Assembly: GCA_965223355.1 (NCBI GenBank)
Contig: CBDCWE010000003.1
Span: 2,976,001 to 3,040,000 of the forward strand
Length of the DNA stretch: 64,000 bases
Source of the DNA: Tectiglobus sp965223355
GTDB lineage: Bacteria > Pseudomonadota > Alphaproteobacteria > Rhizobiales > Hyphomicrobiaceae
Direction of reading: 5' to 3'
In this document: positions 17,621 through 25,661 of the stretch, piece by piece
Numbering within the stretch: the first letter of the stretch is position 1
Layout of the letters: each line of letters opens with the position of its first letter
Made by a program: the position numbers and the translations under genes
Notes under the pieces: generated by a model
Database searches by the model: none
What the model was told of the DNA's origin: nothing
What the model saw: only the letters and a program-made list of their open reading frames with translations

Positions 17621-17917
17621 TTAGCTGGTTTTGCAGAACGTTGCCGTGCCGTTGCAGGTCACGCCAAGACCTTCAGGCTTGCACTTGTACCTTTGCTTGG
17701 TGATCTTGTAACCGGACACCTCACCGGTCGCAACGAAGCCCGGCCACAGGCCCCAGCTGACGCTCTGCACCATTGTTTCAAGCGCAAACCACTTTGCTGA
17801 TGCCGTTGTCGTCGATGTCGCAACGGCCGACTTGCGCACGCACGCGGCCTGAGCAGGCAAGACCGCAACAACCAAAAGACCACAGGCGGCAATGGTCACT
17901 GTTTGCAACGATGTCAT
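17621..17917 (-). CDS. Small exported cysteine-containing protein, unknown function
   Basis: A 98-residue protein starting at the ATG at 17917 with a clear signal peptide (MTSLQTVTIAACGLLVVAVLPAQAA). The mature part has four cysteines (CVRKS, KCKPEG, TCNGTATFC), suggesting two disulfides. Similar short periplasmic proteins are found in Rhizobiales-like genomes, but I do not recognise a named family. It is transcribed toward the ligase gene, ending about 120 bases before its start. Confidence 0.65.
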   Translation of the reverse strand: MTSLQTVTIAACGLLVVAVLPAQAACVRKSAVATSTTTASAKWFALETMVQSVSWGLWPGFVATGEVSGYKITKQRYKCKPEGLGVTCNGTATFCKTS

Positions 17918-18225
17918 GTCCGATCCCCAATCCAACCTTTGTGAGGCCGGTCTTTGAAAGAGCCGGCACTCGGTCGGGCTGGCCCTTGTTGTGGCCGGCC
18001 CTCGTTAAACAATTCACTCTTCGACCGGCACGCGGCGCGGCGGCGATCTCAAGCCGTTCAGAATTAAAGTGTCGGTTTCAAAAGGGCAACGCCGTTTTGA
18101 AGCCGATACCGTGTTCAGAAGCTCGCGCGGTCATGTCCGCCGCAGGCCGGTCCACGATGCCGGCCCGCTCCCCGCCCACCGAGCCAGCGCTCATCACGAC
18201 GTTATCCGAGGCCACGGGCGCGGCT
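17918..18225. other. Intergenic region with small hairpins and a family-2-like fragment
   Basis: Contains two short GC hairpins near 17943-18003 (GCCGG..CCGGC types). A stretch at about 18078-18125 (TTCAAAAGGGCAACGCCGTTTTGAAG ... GTTCAGAAGCT) resembles the right half of the family-2 repeat. No gene is evident. Confidence 0.45.
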
Positions 18226-18642
18226 CTAAGCCGATGCGAACAGCGCCGGCAGCAGGCCTAAACCGGTATCGCTACGCACGATGATCTCAAGGGTGAGGAT
18301 CAGGGCAATGTGGTGCAGCATTTGATCGAGGCCGATCGTCACGAAAAACCCGCGCATATTGCCGGCTGCATAGTACCTGGACGAGATACGGCTGGTGACC
18401 AAGTCCGTGGCCAGGTGAAAGATGAAATTGACCGCGATGAAAACGTGGACCGCCGGGCCGGTTCCCAACAAGACGTAGGCGCCAATGGCAAGCACGACTG
18501 TATAGGTCAGAACATGAACCAGCAGCGCCAGCAGGCTGCAGCTCTTGCGTGCGGCCATCCAATTGGTTTGGAGCGCAAAGTCCCCGATCCAATGGAGGAC
18601 CAACAACGCCATGATCTGGAAGCCTGGGTCGCTTATTGCCAT
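18226..18642 (-). CDS. DUF3307-type membrane protein
   Basis: A 138-residue hydrophobic protein with about four helices. The LVLHWIGDFALQTNWMAARKS block near the N-terminus and FHLATDLVTSRISSRYY with FFVTIGLDQMLHHIALILTL later are the conserved His/Asp-containing blocks of DUF3307. The family has no established biochemical role; the His/Asp pattern inside membranes hints at a catalytic or metal site. Confidence 0.82.
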   Translation of the reverse strand: MAISDPGFQIMALLVLHWIGDFALQTNWMAARKSCSLLALLVHVLTYTVVLAIGAYVLLGTGPAVHVFIAVNFIFHLATDLVTSRISSRYYAAGNMRGFFVTIGLDQMLHHIALILTLEIIVRSDTGLGLLPALFASA

Positions 18643-18900
18643 TCGTTATCGCTGCCAATGCTCTCGTTCCCGGAGCACTCCATCGTCGTTGTCCGCCGAT
18701 CGCGGGTTCGCCTTCCAAGCAATCGTGGTTTGAACGGCATCCGAATCTCGCACGTATACTACCAAATCTGGCAGATGCGCGGAATTCCACAACGGCGCCA
18801 TGGGCATACTGTTGGCGCTCGCCGCACAGGACGAACGCTGAATTCGACCATGCCAAGGCTGCGACGCATCCCGATGCGACTGATGTCGTGCCGCCCCTCG

Positions 18901-18990
18901 GGAACCTTTGATCAAGCCTGGGGTCCAGGGGACCCATCCCCTGGTCGGGGAGTTTGAGGGGCTGAAAGCCCCTCAAGGATCGCCGCACAG
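18901..18990 (+). repeat. Family-2 multi-hairpin repeat (truncated)
   Basis: Left end GGAACCTTTGATCAAGCC, then hairpins GGGGTCCAGGGG/CCCATCCCCTGG and TGAGGGGCTGAAAGCCCCTCA. It breaks off inside the GATCGCCG...CGGCGATC hairpin, where the TAGGCC-type motif follows. Confidence 0.75.
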
Positions 18991-18993
18991 CCG

Positions 18994-19022
18994 AGGCCGT
19001 AAACTCATAAATCCGGACACGC
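18994..19022 (+). repeat. 28-bp TAGGCC-type motif, copy 1
   Basis: AGGCCGTAAACTCATAAATC followed by CGGACACG. Same motif at 30691, 49447 and 63475. It directly abuts a truncated family-2 repeat here. Confidence 0.65.
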
Positions 19023-19354
19023 GGCAGAGGGCCAGTTCGTTTCAGCGGCCTCTTGCAATTATAGAATAAGTCTTTCAATTTTTCTGATAATATGAATTAA
19101 CTTATCAGTCAACGTTGTATTCTAGCCTACTCTAGATTGCAGTCTCTCCCAGTTGCAATCGACACTGTGTGACCCTGGCTGAGTCTCCCCCATCCAAATG
19201 ACTTCAGTCGGGGTCCTTTTTTTGCCCGCATGTTCCATGTATTGCGGCTTTGCGCAGAGTTTGGTTTGAACGTGCAGCCAGTCGCAGCGCAAGCAGTGCT
19301 CAGCGACTTGGTGAACCGCTGACCAGGTCGGGGGGCCGGAGCATGATCTTTTGA

Positions 19355-19465
19355 TTGGGGCATTTGAGGGGCTGAAAGCCCCTCATCGATCGCCGCAACG
19401 CGGCGATTGGTTAAGGGCGCAGCCCTCAACAATCCCGCCAACGGGCATTCCCTTTGGAAGCCCGT
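19355..19465 (+). repeat. Family-2 multi-hairpin repeat
   Basis: Contains TTGAGGGGCTGAAAGCCCCTCA, CGCCGCAACGCGGCG, TTAAGGGCGCAGCCCTCAA and AACGGGCATTCCCTTTGGAA in the standard order of this family. The left hairpin is degraded. Confidence 0.7.
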
Positions 19466-19505
19466 GCGAGGTGCGAACGCCGCGCCGCGGCCGTCTTGCA
19501 AGCGG

Positions 19506-20060
19506 CTATGCGTCGACGGTTTCTGGCTTCGACGTCGCCACAGCGACCGGCACGGTTTGTGGCGCCTCGTTGCCGATGCGACCGCGTCGGCGCGCCTGCG
19601 GCGGCTGAAAAGCGCGCCGTGCATGATCTTCGCAATAGGGCAGGCCCGGAACCTTGCCGCGATTGCAGAAGTGAAAGTCTGGCAATTGCGGATCGCCAAT
19701 CGGCCAGCGGCAGCTGTTCTCGGTCAAGTCTTGCAGGGACTTGCGCTCGGGCTCCGGAATCTCGAATTCCTCAACGGGCGCCGAATAGGGCTCGGCATCC
19801 TGATAGAGATTGTGCAACGGTGAATTGCCGGTTTTCGGGTGGCGCTGCTTAGTAACGCGTCTGCTGCCGGCCGGTTGACGGCGGGCACGGGTCGTCTTCA
19901 GTCGGGTCGGTGTAGCGCGGCCCGAGAGGCCGAGGCGATGGACTTTACCAATCACCGCATTGCGCGTTACGCCGCCCAGCCGACCGGCAATCTGGCTGGC
20001 GCTGAGACCTTCACCCCAGTATTTCTTTAGGAGCTCGACACGTTCATCGGTCCAGGACAT
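19506..20060 (-). CDS. gcrA: GcrA-family cell-cycle regulator
   Basis: A 184-residue protein starting at the ATG at 20060. The first 45 residues (MSWTDERVELLKKYWGEGLS with ASQIAGRLGGVTRNAVIGKVHRLGL) are the GcrA helix-turn-helix, which recruits sigma70 RNA polymerase to promoters and in Caulobacter works with CcrM methylation. A basic linker follows, then the conserved Cys/His C-terminal block (CRWPIGDPQLPDFHFCNRG with LPYCEDHARRAF). It is a marker of alphaproteobacteria. No ccrM or ctrA in the window. Confidence 0.95.
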   Translation of the reverse strand: MSWTDERVELLKKYWGEGLSASQIAGRLGGVTRNAVIGKVHRLGLSGRATPTRLKTTRARRQPAGSRRVTKQRHPKTGNSPLHNLYQDAEPYSAPVEEFEIPEPERKSLQDLTENSCRWPIGDPQLPDFHFCNRGKVPGLPYCEDHARRAFQPPQARRRGRIGNEAPQTVPVAVATSKPETVDA

Positions 20061-20520
20061 TATATTGGCCCTCCTCACAGGGACACGCATGCGCACCGCT
20101 CGCCTGAGGGCGCACGCAACTATTCCGAGATCCTCGTCGGCGGACGCGCGCAATGGGCGCGTGCGCAACACACAACGAGAACTCGACGACTTGACTGAAC
20201 TGAAACGCTACTCGGACGCTTGATACTGCGAACAAGCCGACGACACACTGGCTCTTCGCTGGAGGGCACTCATCGCCGCCAGGCGGCGCCCATCCGAAAC
20301 CGCACATCTGTGCTGGTGACAGGGAACCTACGCCGCACTGCCGTCGCGAAGCAAGAATCGGGCGGCCACAACGCCGCCATTGACTTCGGAAGTGACCCAA
20401 TGGCAACAGGCTGATTCGGTTCCTGTGCAAATTCTGTTGCGAGCCAAATTGAGATATTGACGCGTTGCATTTGCCTTGATCTCGCGCCCGCGCCGGTAAC
20501 TGGCGTTATGACGAAGGCAA

Positions 20521-20690
20521 CCTCTGATCAAGTCTCAAGGCTTGCAAATGGGCAATGCCCTTTTGGTCGGGTTGGTCGGGCTGAAAGCTCCAACTTGATC
20601 GCCGTTTGAGGGCGATCCATGAGGGGTGATCCGTCCCGCAAACATCGCGCCCGAGGATCGGTCCCCTGACCCCTGAACTCGTTCAGAGGT
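20521..20690 (+). repeat. Family-2 multi-hairpin repeat, diverged
   Basis: Left end CAACCTCTGATCAAGTC and right end GAACTCGTTCAGAGGTCCC are preserved as inverted ends. The internal hairpins (GGGCTGAAAGCTCC, GATCGCC..GGGCGATC) are shuffled and diverged. It lies just upstream of the metZ riboswitch. Confidence 0.6.
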
Positions 20691-20756
20691 CCCAAAGATC
20701 CCGAGCCACGCGCTGCTGCTTGACTGGATCGGGCCGTCGATTTAAACAGTCGCCTG

Positions 20757-20810
20757 TCGTGGTGATTTGGCCGGCCGGCTTGCAGCCACGTTAAACAACT
20801 CGCTAAAAGG
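20757..20810 (+). ncRNA. SAM-II riboswitch upstream of metZ
   Basis: The sequence from TCGTGGTGATTTGG through GCTTGCAGCCACGTTAAACA and ACTCGCTAAAAGG matches the SAM-II (metA-type) aptamer closely. P1 is CGTGG..CCACG, the A-rich strand that enters the pseudoknot is GTTAAACAA, and CGCTAAA closes it. SAM-II riboswitches are typical of alphaproteobacterial methionine genes and repress when S-adenosylmethionine is abundant. About 90 bases separate it from the metZ start, with an intrinsic-terminator-like hairpin between. Confidence 0.92.
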
Positions 20811-20821
20811 CCGCGCGCGGG

Positions 20822-20873
20822 ACCCGGTTCCGATTGCTCGGCCGCAGGCGGGCATCGAAGAACCGGGTTTTTT
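20822..20873 (+). terminator. Terminator-like hairpin between SAM-II aptamer and metZ
   Basis: ACCCGGTTC (20822-20830) pairs perfectly with GAACCGGGT (20860-20868) and runs straight into a T6 tract (20868-20873). The 29-base loop can itself fold. The position suggests the riboswitch works by transcription attenuation. Confidence 0.8.
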
Positions 20874-20900
20874 GTTGCCCAAGATCAAGGGAGACGCGCG

Positions 20901-22181
20901 ATGAGCCCCGACAGTGACAACGTCAACGACCAGCCGCAGTGCCAGCCGCAGTGGAAGGCAGAGACCGCCCTTGTCCATGGCGGCTCGCTCCGATCTCAGT
21001 TCAACGAGACCTGCGAAGCTCTTTATCTAACGCAAGGCTACGTGTATGCGAGCGCCGAGGAGGCCGAGCAGCGCTTCAAGGACGAAGCCGGCGGTTTCAT
21101 TTATTCGCGCTATGCCAATCCAACCGTCTCGATGTTTGAGGAGCGCGTGCGTTTGCTCGAAGGAGCAGAAGCGGCGCGGGCGACGGCGTCGGGCATGGCG
21201 GCCGTCAGTGCGGCGCTGTTGTCGTATCTGCGCGCCGGCGATCACATCGTGGCGGCACGGGCGCTGTTCGGATCATGCCGATATGTGGTCGAAGATTTGT
21301 GCCCCAGGTTCGGGATTGAATCGAGCCTTGTTGATGGTCCGGACCTCGCACAGTGGCGCAACGCGATCCGGCCCGACACCAGGCTCGTGTTCTTTGAGAC
21401 ACCATCAAACCCGACGCTCGAACTGATCGACATCGAGGCGGTTGCAGCCCTGGCCCACGACGTTGGGGCGATCGTCGTGGTCGACAATGTTTTCGCAACC
21501 CCGATGTTGCAGCGCCCGCTTGAGCTTGGCGGCGATGTCGTCGTCTATTCCGCCACCAAGCATATCGATGGTCAGGGCCGTTGTCTCGGCGGTGTCGTGC
21601 TCGGCTCTGAAGCCTTCGTTAAGGATCATCTGCACAACTATCTCAAGCACACCGGCCCGTCGCTCAGTCCGTTCAACGCCTGGACGTTGCTGAAGGGGCT
21701 CGAAACGCTTCCCCTGCGCATCCGCCAGCAATGTGAAAACGCGGCCGTTGTCGCGAATGCGCTGGCCGAATTCGGCGGCGTGTCGCGGGTGCGCTACTGC
21801 GGTCGATTGGATCATCCACAGGCCGAGCTTGCGGCAAAGCAGATGCGCGGCGGCGGCCAGGTGGTCAGCTTCGAATTGAAGGGCGGCAAGCAGCGCGCCT
21901 TCGCATTTCTGAATGCGCTTCGGCTGATCAAGATCTCGAACAACCTTGGGGATGCAAAGAGCCTGATTACGCATCCGGCAACGACCACTCATCAGCGCCT
22001 CGATCCACACGAGCGTTCGCGCCTCGGGATCACGGACGGCCTGCTGCGTCTCTCCTTGGGGCTGGAGGCGGCGGAGGATCTGCTTGATGACGTCGAGCGA
22101 GCACTAGCTGCGACCGGCAAGTCGTCGGCCTGCACAAATCTCGGTCAACCGCAACAGAGCACCGCCTCCCAGCCGGCTTAA
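20901..22181 (+). CDS. metZ: O-succinylhomoserine sulfhydrylase
   Basis: A 426-residue PLP enzyme of the Cys/Met-metabolism family that makes homocysteine from O-succinylhomoserine and sulfide. Key blocks are SRYANPTVSMFEERVRLLEGAE, ATASGMAAVSAALL, FETPSNPTLELIDI and the PLP-lysine site VVYSATKHIDGQGRCLGG. The C-terminal NLGDAKSLITHPATTTHQRL is also typical. The SAM-II riboswitch and terminator upstream fit methionine control. An AGGGAGA ribosome site precedes the ATG. The stop TAA forms the first bases of a family-2 repeat. Confidence 0.94.
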   Translation: MSPDSDNVNDQPQCQPQWKAETALVHGGSLRSQFNETCEALYLTQGYVYASAEEAEQRFKDEAGGFIYSRYANPTVSMFEERVRLLEGAEAARATASGMAAVSAALLSYLRAGDHIVAARALFGSCRYVVEDLCPRFGIESSLVDGPDLAQWRNAIRPDTRLVFFETPSNPTLELIDIEAVAALAHDVGAIVVVDNVFATPMLQRPLELGGDVVVYSATKHIDGQGRCLGGVVLGSEAFVKDHLHNYLKHTGPSLSPFNAWTLLKGLETLPLRIRQQCENAAVVANALAEFGGVSRVRYCGRLDHPQAELAAKQMRGGGQVVSFELKGGKQRAFAFLNALRLIKISNNLGDAKSLITHPATTTHQRLDPHERSRLGITDGLLRLSLGLEAAEDLLDDVERALAATGKSSACTNLGQPQQSTASQPA

Positions 22182-22342
22182 GGCACCTCTGAACAAGTCC
22201 GGGGTCCAGGGGACCCATCCCCTGGTCGGGGTGTTTGAGGGGCGGACAAGCCCCTCAAGGATCGCCGTGAAACGGCGATATGTTAAGGGCTCCGCCCTTA
22301 ACGATCCCGCCAAAGGGCGTTGCCCTTTGCAAACCGGTGAGA
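22178..22342 (+). repeat. Family-2 multi-hairpin repeat at the metZ stop codon
   Basis: Begins TTAAGGCACCTCTGAACAAG, where the metZ stop TAA (22179-22181) is part of the end. Hairpins in order are GGGGTCCAGGGG.., TGAGGGGCGGACAAGCCCCTCA, GATCGCCGTGAAACGGCGAT, TTAAGGGCTCCGCCCTTAA and AAAGGGCGTTGCCCTTT. The right inverted end is lost. Confidence 0.85.
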
Positions 22343-22449
22343 TGATGAGTGTTGTTGCCGCGTTAGGCAGGAACGTGAACGTGGTCGGTGTTTCGAACCA
22401 CATCGTGTTCGTGTGGCGTTCGGTGGCTGCGAAGGTGCCCGGGTAGCAT

Positions 22450-23043
22450 TTACCGTACAGATGCGTCCCGGCAAAGCTGGCGAAACGACCTCACCAGCTC
22501 GATGGCACGTTCGGGTCCCGCTTCGCTCAACACTTGCTGCAGCCGGCGCGTCCGATTGATTTCCCTGAGGCTCTGGTTGCTCAGACTTGCAAATGGCGGC
22601 CGGAAGTGAATGGCGAGCCCGCGCCGCCGAGCGATCTCGTTTGCGATCAATGCCTCGTCATACCAGAACAACCAGCCGCCGAGATCGCCGTCCAAAGCGT
22701 GGGCCGCGCGCAGGCTGGCTTGGTGCTGCCGGCAAATCGCATTGGCCACCAGCTGCTGGATGAGGGGCGAAACGGGACCTAAGGGGTTCGGCAGACGCGG
22801 GCGATTGCCAAGGGTTGTTTCCGGCTGCCATCGCGGCATCGCTTTGCCCCAGTCGCCAGGCAGCAGTTGGCCGGTCCGCTTGTAACTAGTCGAACGGCGT
22901 TTGGCTTGCGCAATCCATGCCGCGACGCGGGCAATGGTCAGCGCCGGCTCAGGTGCGTTCGCATCTGAGGTACCGACACTTCCCGCCAGCAGCACAGTCC
23001 ATACCAGCGCGCGCGTGATTCCCGCCCGGCAATAACCAATCAC
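22450..23043 (-). CDS. Exported protein of unknown function
   Basis: A 197-residue protein with a plausible signal peptide (ITRALVWTVLLAGSVGTSDANA). The mature part is rich in Arg, Ala and Trp (TIARVAAWIAQAKRR, GWLFWYDEALIANEIARRRGLAIHF). No family recognised. It sits next to the division cluster on the opposite strand. The even codon pattern and signal peptide support coding. Confidence 0.55.
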   Translation of the reverse strand: MIGYCRAGITRALVWTVLLAGSVGTSDANAPEPALTIARVAAWIAQAKRRSTSYKRTGQLLPGDWGKAMPRWQPETTLGNRPRLPNPLGPVSPLIQQLVANAICRQHQASLRAAHALDGDLGGWLFWYDEALIANEIARRRGLAIHFRPPFASLSNQSLREINRTRRLQQVLSEAGPERAIELVRSFRQLCRDASVR

Positions 23044-23073
23044 AGGTCAAGTTCCACAAAGAGGAGCAATGCA

Positions 23074-23268
23074 ATGGCACCAAAGAGTTTGCAGCTAACA
23101 GATCATTGTCAAATGATCCGTCGTCAGTATCAAGGCTTGAAACTGGAGCGACAGCAACAGACCTATCGCAACGAAGAGGACGAGCGCCAAATTCAAAGAT
23201 TGAACGAAGCGTCCTTTGCAGCGACAGACAGCGCGGCTTGCTGGCGGCTTTGTTCCTTCCGTACTTGA
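23074..23268 (+). CDS. Possible small charged protein
   Basis: A 64-residue frame preceded by AGAGGAG about 8 bases from the ATG. The first 45 residues are highly charged and Gln-rich (LKLERQQQTYRNEEDERQIQRLNEAS), looking helical. The Cys-containing tail looks less protein-like. No homologue recognised; it may be a chance frame. Confidence 0.25.
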   Translation: MAPKSLQLTDHCQMIRRQYQGLKLERQQQTYRNEEDERQIQRLNEASFAATDSAACWRLCSFRT

Positions 23269-23678
23269 CCGTTGTTGGCCGACGCGCGCTCGGCAAGCGC
23301 GTAAACGCGCAACGGGTCCTCAGTGAGCGTCAGAATTTTGCCGCCAGGTCAATAACTTAACCGCTTCCCTCCCAAGAAAAGGTCCCACGCTCCCATTTCA
23401 CCGGGCAAACTGACACCCGTGCGCAACACTGCCAGCGCACGCCCGCGCTGACACGTGCAAATCCCTTAATAAACCATTGACATCCATAAGATTCCATGAC
23501 ATCCCATATATGCCCGACCGCACCGGGCGTGGGTCCGTGGATGTGGCGCAGCGATTGCTAAGAGGGACTTTCGCGTGCGACCGCCACGGCCCGCCCGCGG
23601 TCTAACGGCCGGCGCAGGGATGAATTGGTGAACGGGCGCGGTCGCGCCCGGCGTTGAATAGGGCCCGTGCAGCTGGAG
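23269..23678. other. Upstream region of the division/cell-wall cluster
   Basis: Should hold the mraZ operon promoter. TTGACA at 23477 is followed by AT-rich CATATATG at 23502-23509, though the spacing is longer than ideal. GTGGG/GTGGA/GTGG repeats at 23530-23546 recall MraZ boxes but lack the regular spacing. A GC-rich hairpin (GGGCGCGGTCGCGCCC) lies about 30 bases before the start codon. Confidence 0.35.
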
Positions 23679-24212
23679 ATGGACCGCTTTGTCTCAACGT
23701 TCGAAAACAAGCTCGACGCCAAAGGTCGGGTCTCCGTCCCGGCGCCGTTCCGTGCCGTCCTCGAGCGCGACGGCTACCGCGCAGGTGCAGCCGGCGGCAT
23801 CTATTGCTATCCTTCGCTCGATGCTCCGGCGCTCGATGCAGGCGGCGAAAGACTTGCGCAGAAGATCGACCAGCTTCTCGGCGGTCTCGCGGATTATTCG
23901 GACGAGCGGGACGAGCTGTCTCTCGCGCTCTACGGCGACGTCCAGGTGCTCTCGGTCGACGGCGACGGCCGCATCATCATTCCTGAAGGGCTTCGCGCCC
24001 ATGCAGGTCTCGCCACCCGGGTCACATTTGTCGGCCTGGGCGAAAAATTTCAGATCTGGGACCCGGAGCGTTTCGCCGAACGTCGCGCCCGGGCACGCGC
24101 CAAAGTGCACGACCACAGACGATTGTTCGCCGCGCGCAGCGGCGATGACCAGCCACCAGTTGCGGGGCGCCGATCCACACAGGGGAGCGGCGAAGGGAGC
24201 GCACGGGAATGA
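23679..24212 (+). CDS. mraZ: Transcriptional regulator MraZ
   Basis: A 177-residue DNA-binding protein with two AbrB-like swapped-hairpin domains: FENKLDAKGRVSVPAPFR near the N-terminus and SVDGDGRIIIPEGLR in the middle. The C-terminal region is charged. I start at the ATG at 23679 because homologues begin MDRFVST; a GTG at 23667 would add four residues. First gene of the dcw cluster, whose transcription MraZ represses in other bacteria. Its stop overlaps the rsmH start. Confidence 0.92.
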   Translation: MDRFVSTFENKLDAKGRVSVPAPFRAVLERDGYRAGAAGGIYCYPSLDAPALDAGGERLAQKIDQLLGGLADYSDERDELSLALYGDVQVLSVDGDGRIIIPEGLRAHAGLATRVTFVGLGEKFQIWDPERFAERRARARAKVHDHRRLFAARSGDDQPPVAGRRSTQGSGEGSARE

Positions 24213-25255
24213 TGGCGAGCGAAGGCGGCAACCCGGCGGGGACGGGCTGCAGCTGCGGGCCGCAACACCGCCACGTTCCCGTGTTGCTCGCCGAGGTTCT
24301 GAGCCGCCTGGCGCCCGCGGACGGCAGCGCCTTTGTTGACGCCACGTTCGGTGCCGGCGGTTACACCTGCGCAATTTTAAGGGCAGCGCAATGCCGCGTC
24401 GTTGCGCTTGACCGCGATCCGTCCGCGATTGCGGCAGGGGCACCGCTGGTCGAAGCATTTGCGCCGCGGCTCGAACTCGTTGCCGCCCGCTTTGGCGATA
24501 TGGCCGACCTCGACGCAATCAAGCGGGCCGGTCCGGTCGATGGTGTTGTCCTGGACATCGGCGTGTCGTCGATGCAACTCGACCGTGGCGAACGCGGCTT
24601 TTCCTTCCAGTCCGACGGACCGCTCGACATGCGCATGTTCATGGAGCGAGAGGAGCGGCCAAGCGCCGGCGATTTGGTCAACCACCTCGCCGAACAGCAA
24701 TTGGCCGATGTCATCTTCCATTTCGGCGAAGAGCGCCGCGCCCGCCGCATTGCAGCGGCGATCGTGAGGGACCGGCGCGCGGCACCGATCACGCGCACCG
24801 GCCAATTAGCCGACCTTTGTGTGCGCACATATGGCCGCCGGCCCAAGGACGGCATCCACCCGGCAACGCGCACGTTTCAGGCCTTGCGTATCGCGGTCAA
24901 CGATGAACTGGGTGAACTGGTTCGTGGACTGGCGGCGGCGGCAACCATCTTGAAGCCCGGCGGTCGCCTGGTTGTCGTGACCTTCCATTCCCTGGAGGAT
25001 CGCATCGTCAAGCGGTTTTTTGCCGACCGCTCGGGTCGCAGCGCCGGTGGATCGCGCCATCGGCCGCAAAAGACCCAACTTGAGGCACCCGCTTTCCGAA
25101 ACGTTAACCATCGTCCTTTAGGTCCTGGTAAGAAAGAGGTCGCGGTTAATCCCAGGGCCCGGTCGGCCAAGCTCCGCGCCGGTGTGCGAACAGACGCACC
25201 TGCAGGTGCGGTTGATCCGCTGCGCCTGGGATTGCCGCTAATCGATCTTAGTTGA
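24209..25255 (+). CDS. rsmH: 16S rRNA m4C1402 methyltransferase
   Basis: A 348-residue SAM-dependent methyltransferase acting on 16S rRNA C1402. Motif I is VDATFGAGGYTCAIL. Other typical blocks are GVVLDIGVSSMQLDRGERGFSF, GPLDMRM, HPATRTFQALRIAVNDEL and VVVTFHSLEDRIVKRFF. Translationally coupled to mraZ through an ATGA overlap. The ~10-residue N-terminal lead before RHVPVLLAEV is slightly long. Confidence 0.96.
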   Translation: MMASEGGNPAGTGCSCGPQHRHVPVLLAEVLSRLAPADGSAFVDATFGAGGYTCAILRAAQCRVVALDRDPSAIAAGAPLVEAFAPRLELVAARFGDMADLDAIKRAGPVDGVVLDIGVSSMQLDRGERGFSFQSDGPLDMRMFMEREERPSAGDLVNHLAEQQLADVIFHFGEERRARRIAAAIVRDRRAAPITRTGQLADLCVRTYGRRPKDGIHPATRTFQALRIAVNDELGELVRGLAAAATILKPGGRLVVVTFHSLEDRIVKRFFADRSGRSAGGSRHRPQKTQLEAPAFRNVNHRPLGPGKKEVAVNPRARSAKLRAGVRTDAPAGAVDPLRLGLPLIDLS

Positions 25256-25325
25256 CGCCGCCAACAGGAAGGACCGGCGGCCGTGAGTTGTCCGCCTTTG
25301 GCCGGATACTGCAAAAGGTACGAGC

Positions 25326-25661
25326 ATGTTGCGGTTCATGATGTTTGGGGCCCTGCTCCTGGCGATCGCCAGCGCCGTTACGCTTTATGCCGTCAACTAC
25401 ACCTCGCGGCGGATTGCCGTCGAGGTTGCCACCCAAAAGAACCATAAGGAAAAACTGATCAACCGCATTTCGCTCCTGAAAGCCGAACGCGCCTATTTGA
25501 GCCGTCCCGACCGGATCGGACCCCTGGCCGAAAAGATGGGTATGCGCCCGCTTGCCGCCTCGCAAGTGGATGTCAGGGCGCCATCGCCATCACCTGGGCC
25601 ATCACCTGGGCCATCGCTTGGGCCATCGCCTGGGCTACCGCGCGCGCGGGGCCAGCCATGA
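25326..25661 (+). CDS. ftsL: Cell division protein FtsL with an unusual Pro/Ser/Gly tail
   Basis: A 111-residue bitopic protein: short cytoplasmic start, one helix (LRFMMFGALLLAIASAVTLYAV) and a periplasmic coiled-coil (RRIAVEVATQKNHKEKLINRISLLKAERAYLSRPDRI) ending in the conserved EKMGMRPL. These fit FtsL, which with FtsB and FtsQ activates FtsWI. The last ~30 residues (PSPSPGPSPGPSLGPSP) are encoded by a tandem DNA repeat and are not part of normal FtsL. The stop overlaps the ftsI start (ATGA). Confidence 0.85.
   Translation: MLRFMMFGALLLAIASAVTLYAVNYTSRRIAVEVATQKNHKEKLINRISLLKAERAYLSRPDRIGPLAEKMGMRPLAASQVDVRAPSPSPGPSPGPSLGPSPGLPRARGQP
25587..25634 (+). repeat. Four 12-bp tandem repeats inside ftsL
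   Basis: Units CCATCACCTGGG, CCATCACCTGGG, CCATCGCTTGGG and CCATCGCCTGGG at 25587-25634 encode Pro-Ser-Pro-Gly-type units. Being a multiple of three, copy-number changes would keep the frame and the ftsI overlap. Confidence 0.9.

Larger units (their letters stand above)
18643..19505. other. Long gene-free stretch holding repeats and an AT-rich patch
   Basis: Holds two family-2 repeats (18901-18990 and 19355-19465) and one TAGGCC-type motif (18994-19022). Between 19050 and 19140 is an AT-rich segment unlike its surroundings. No supported coding sequence; several open frames here are made of repeat sequence. Confidence 0.6.

Noticed and set aside
19127..19699. Open frame of 190 codons overlapping the end of gcrA
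   Set aside because: It runs through a family-2 repeat and the gcrA antisense frame, and its composition is not protein-like.
23530..23546. GTGGG-type repeats as MraZ boxes
   Set aside because: Spacing is irregular (3 and 1 bases) where MraZ boxes need regular spacing, so I did not call an operator.
23269..23678. Possible RNase P RNA or other structured RNA before mraZ
   Set aside because: None of the conserved RNase P blocks (for example GAGGAAAGTCC) is present; only simple GC hairpins.
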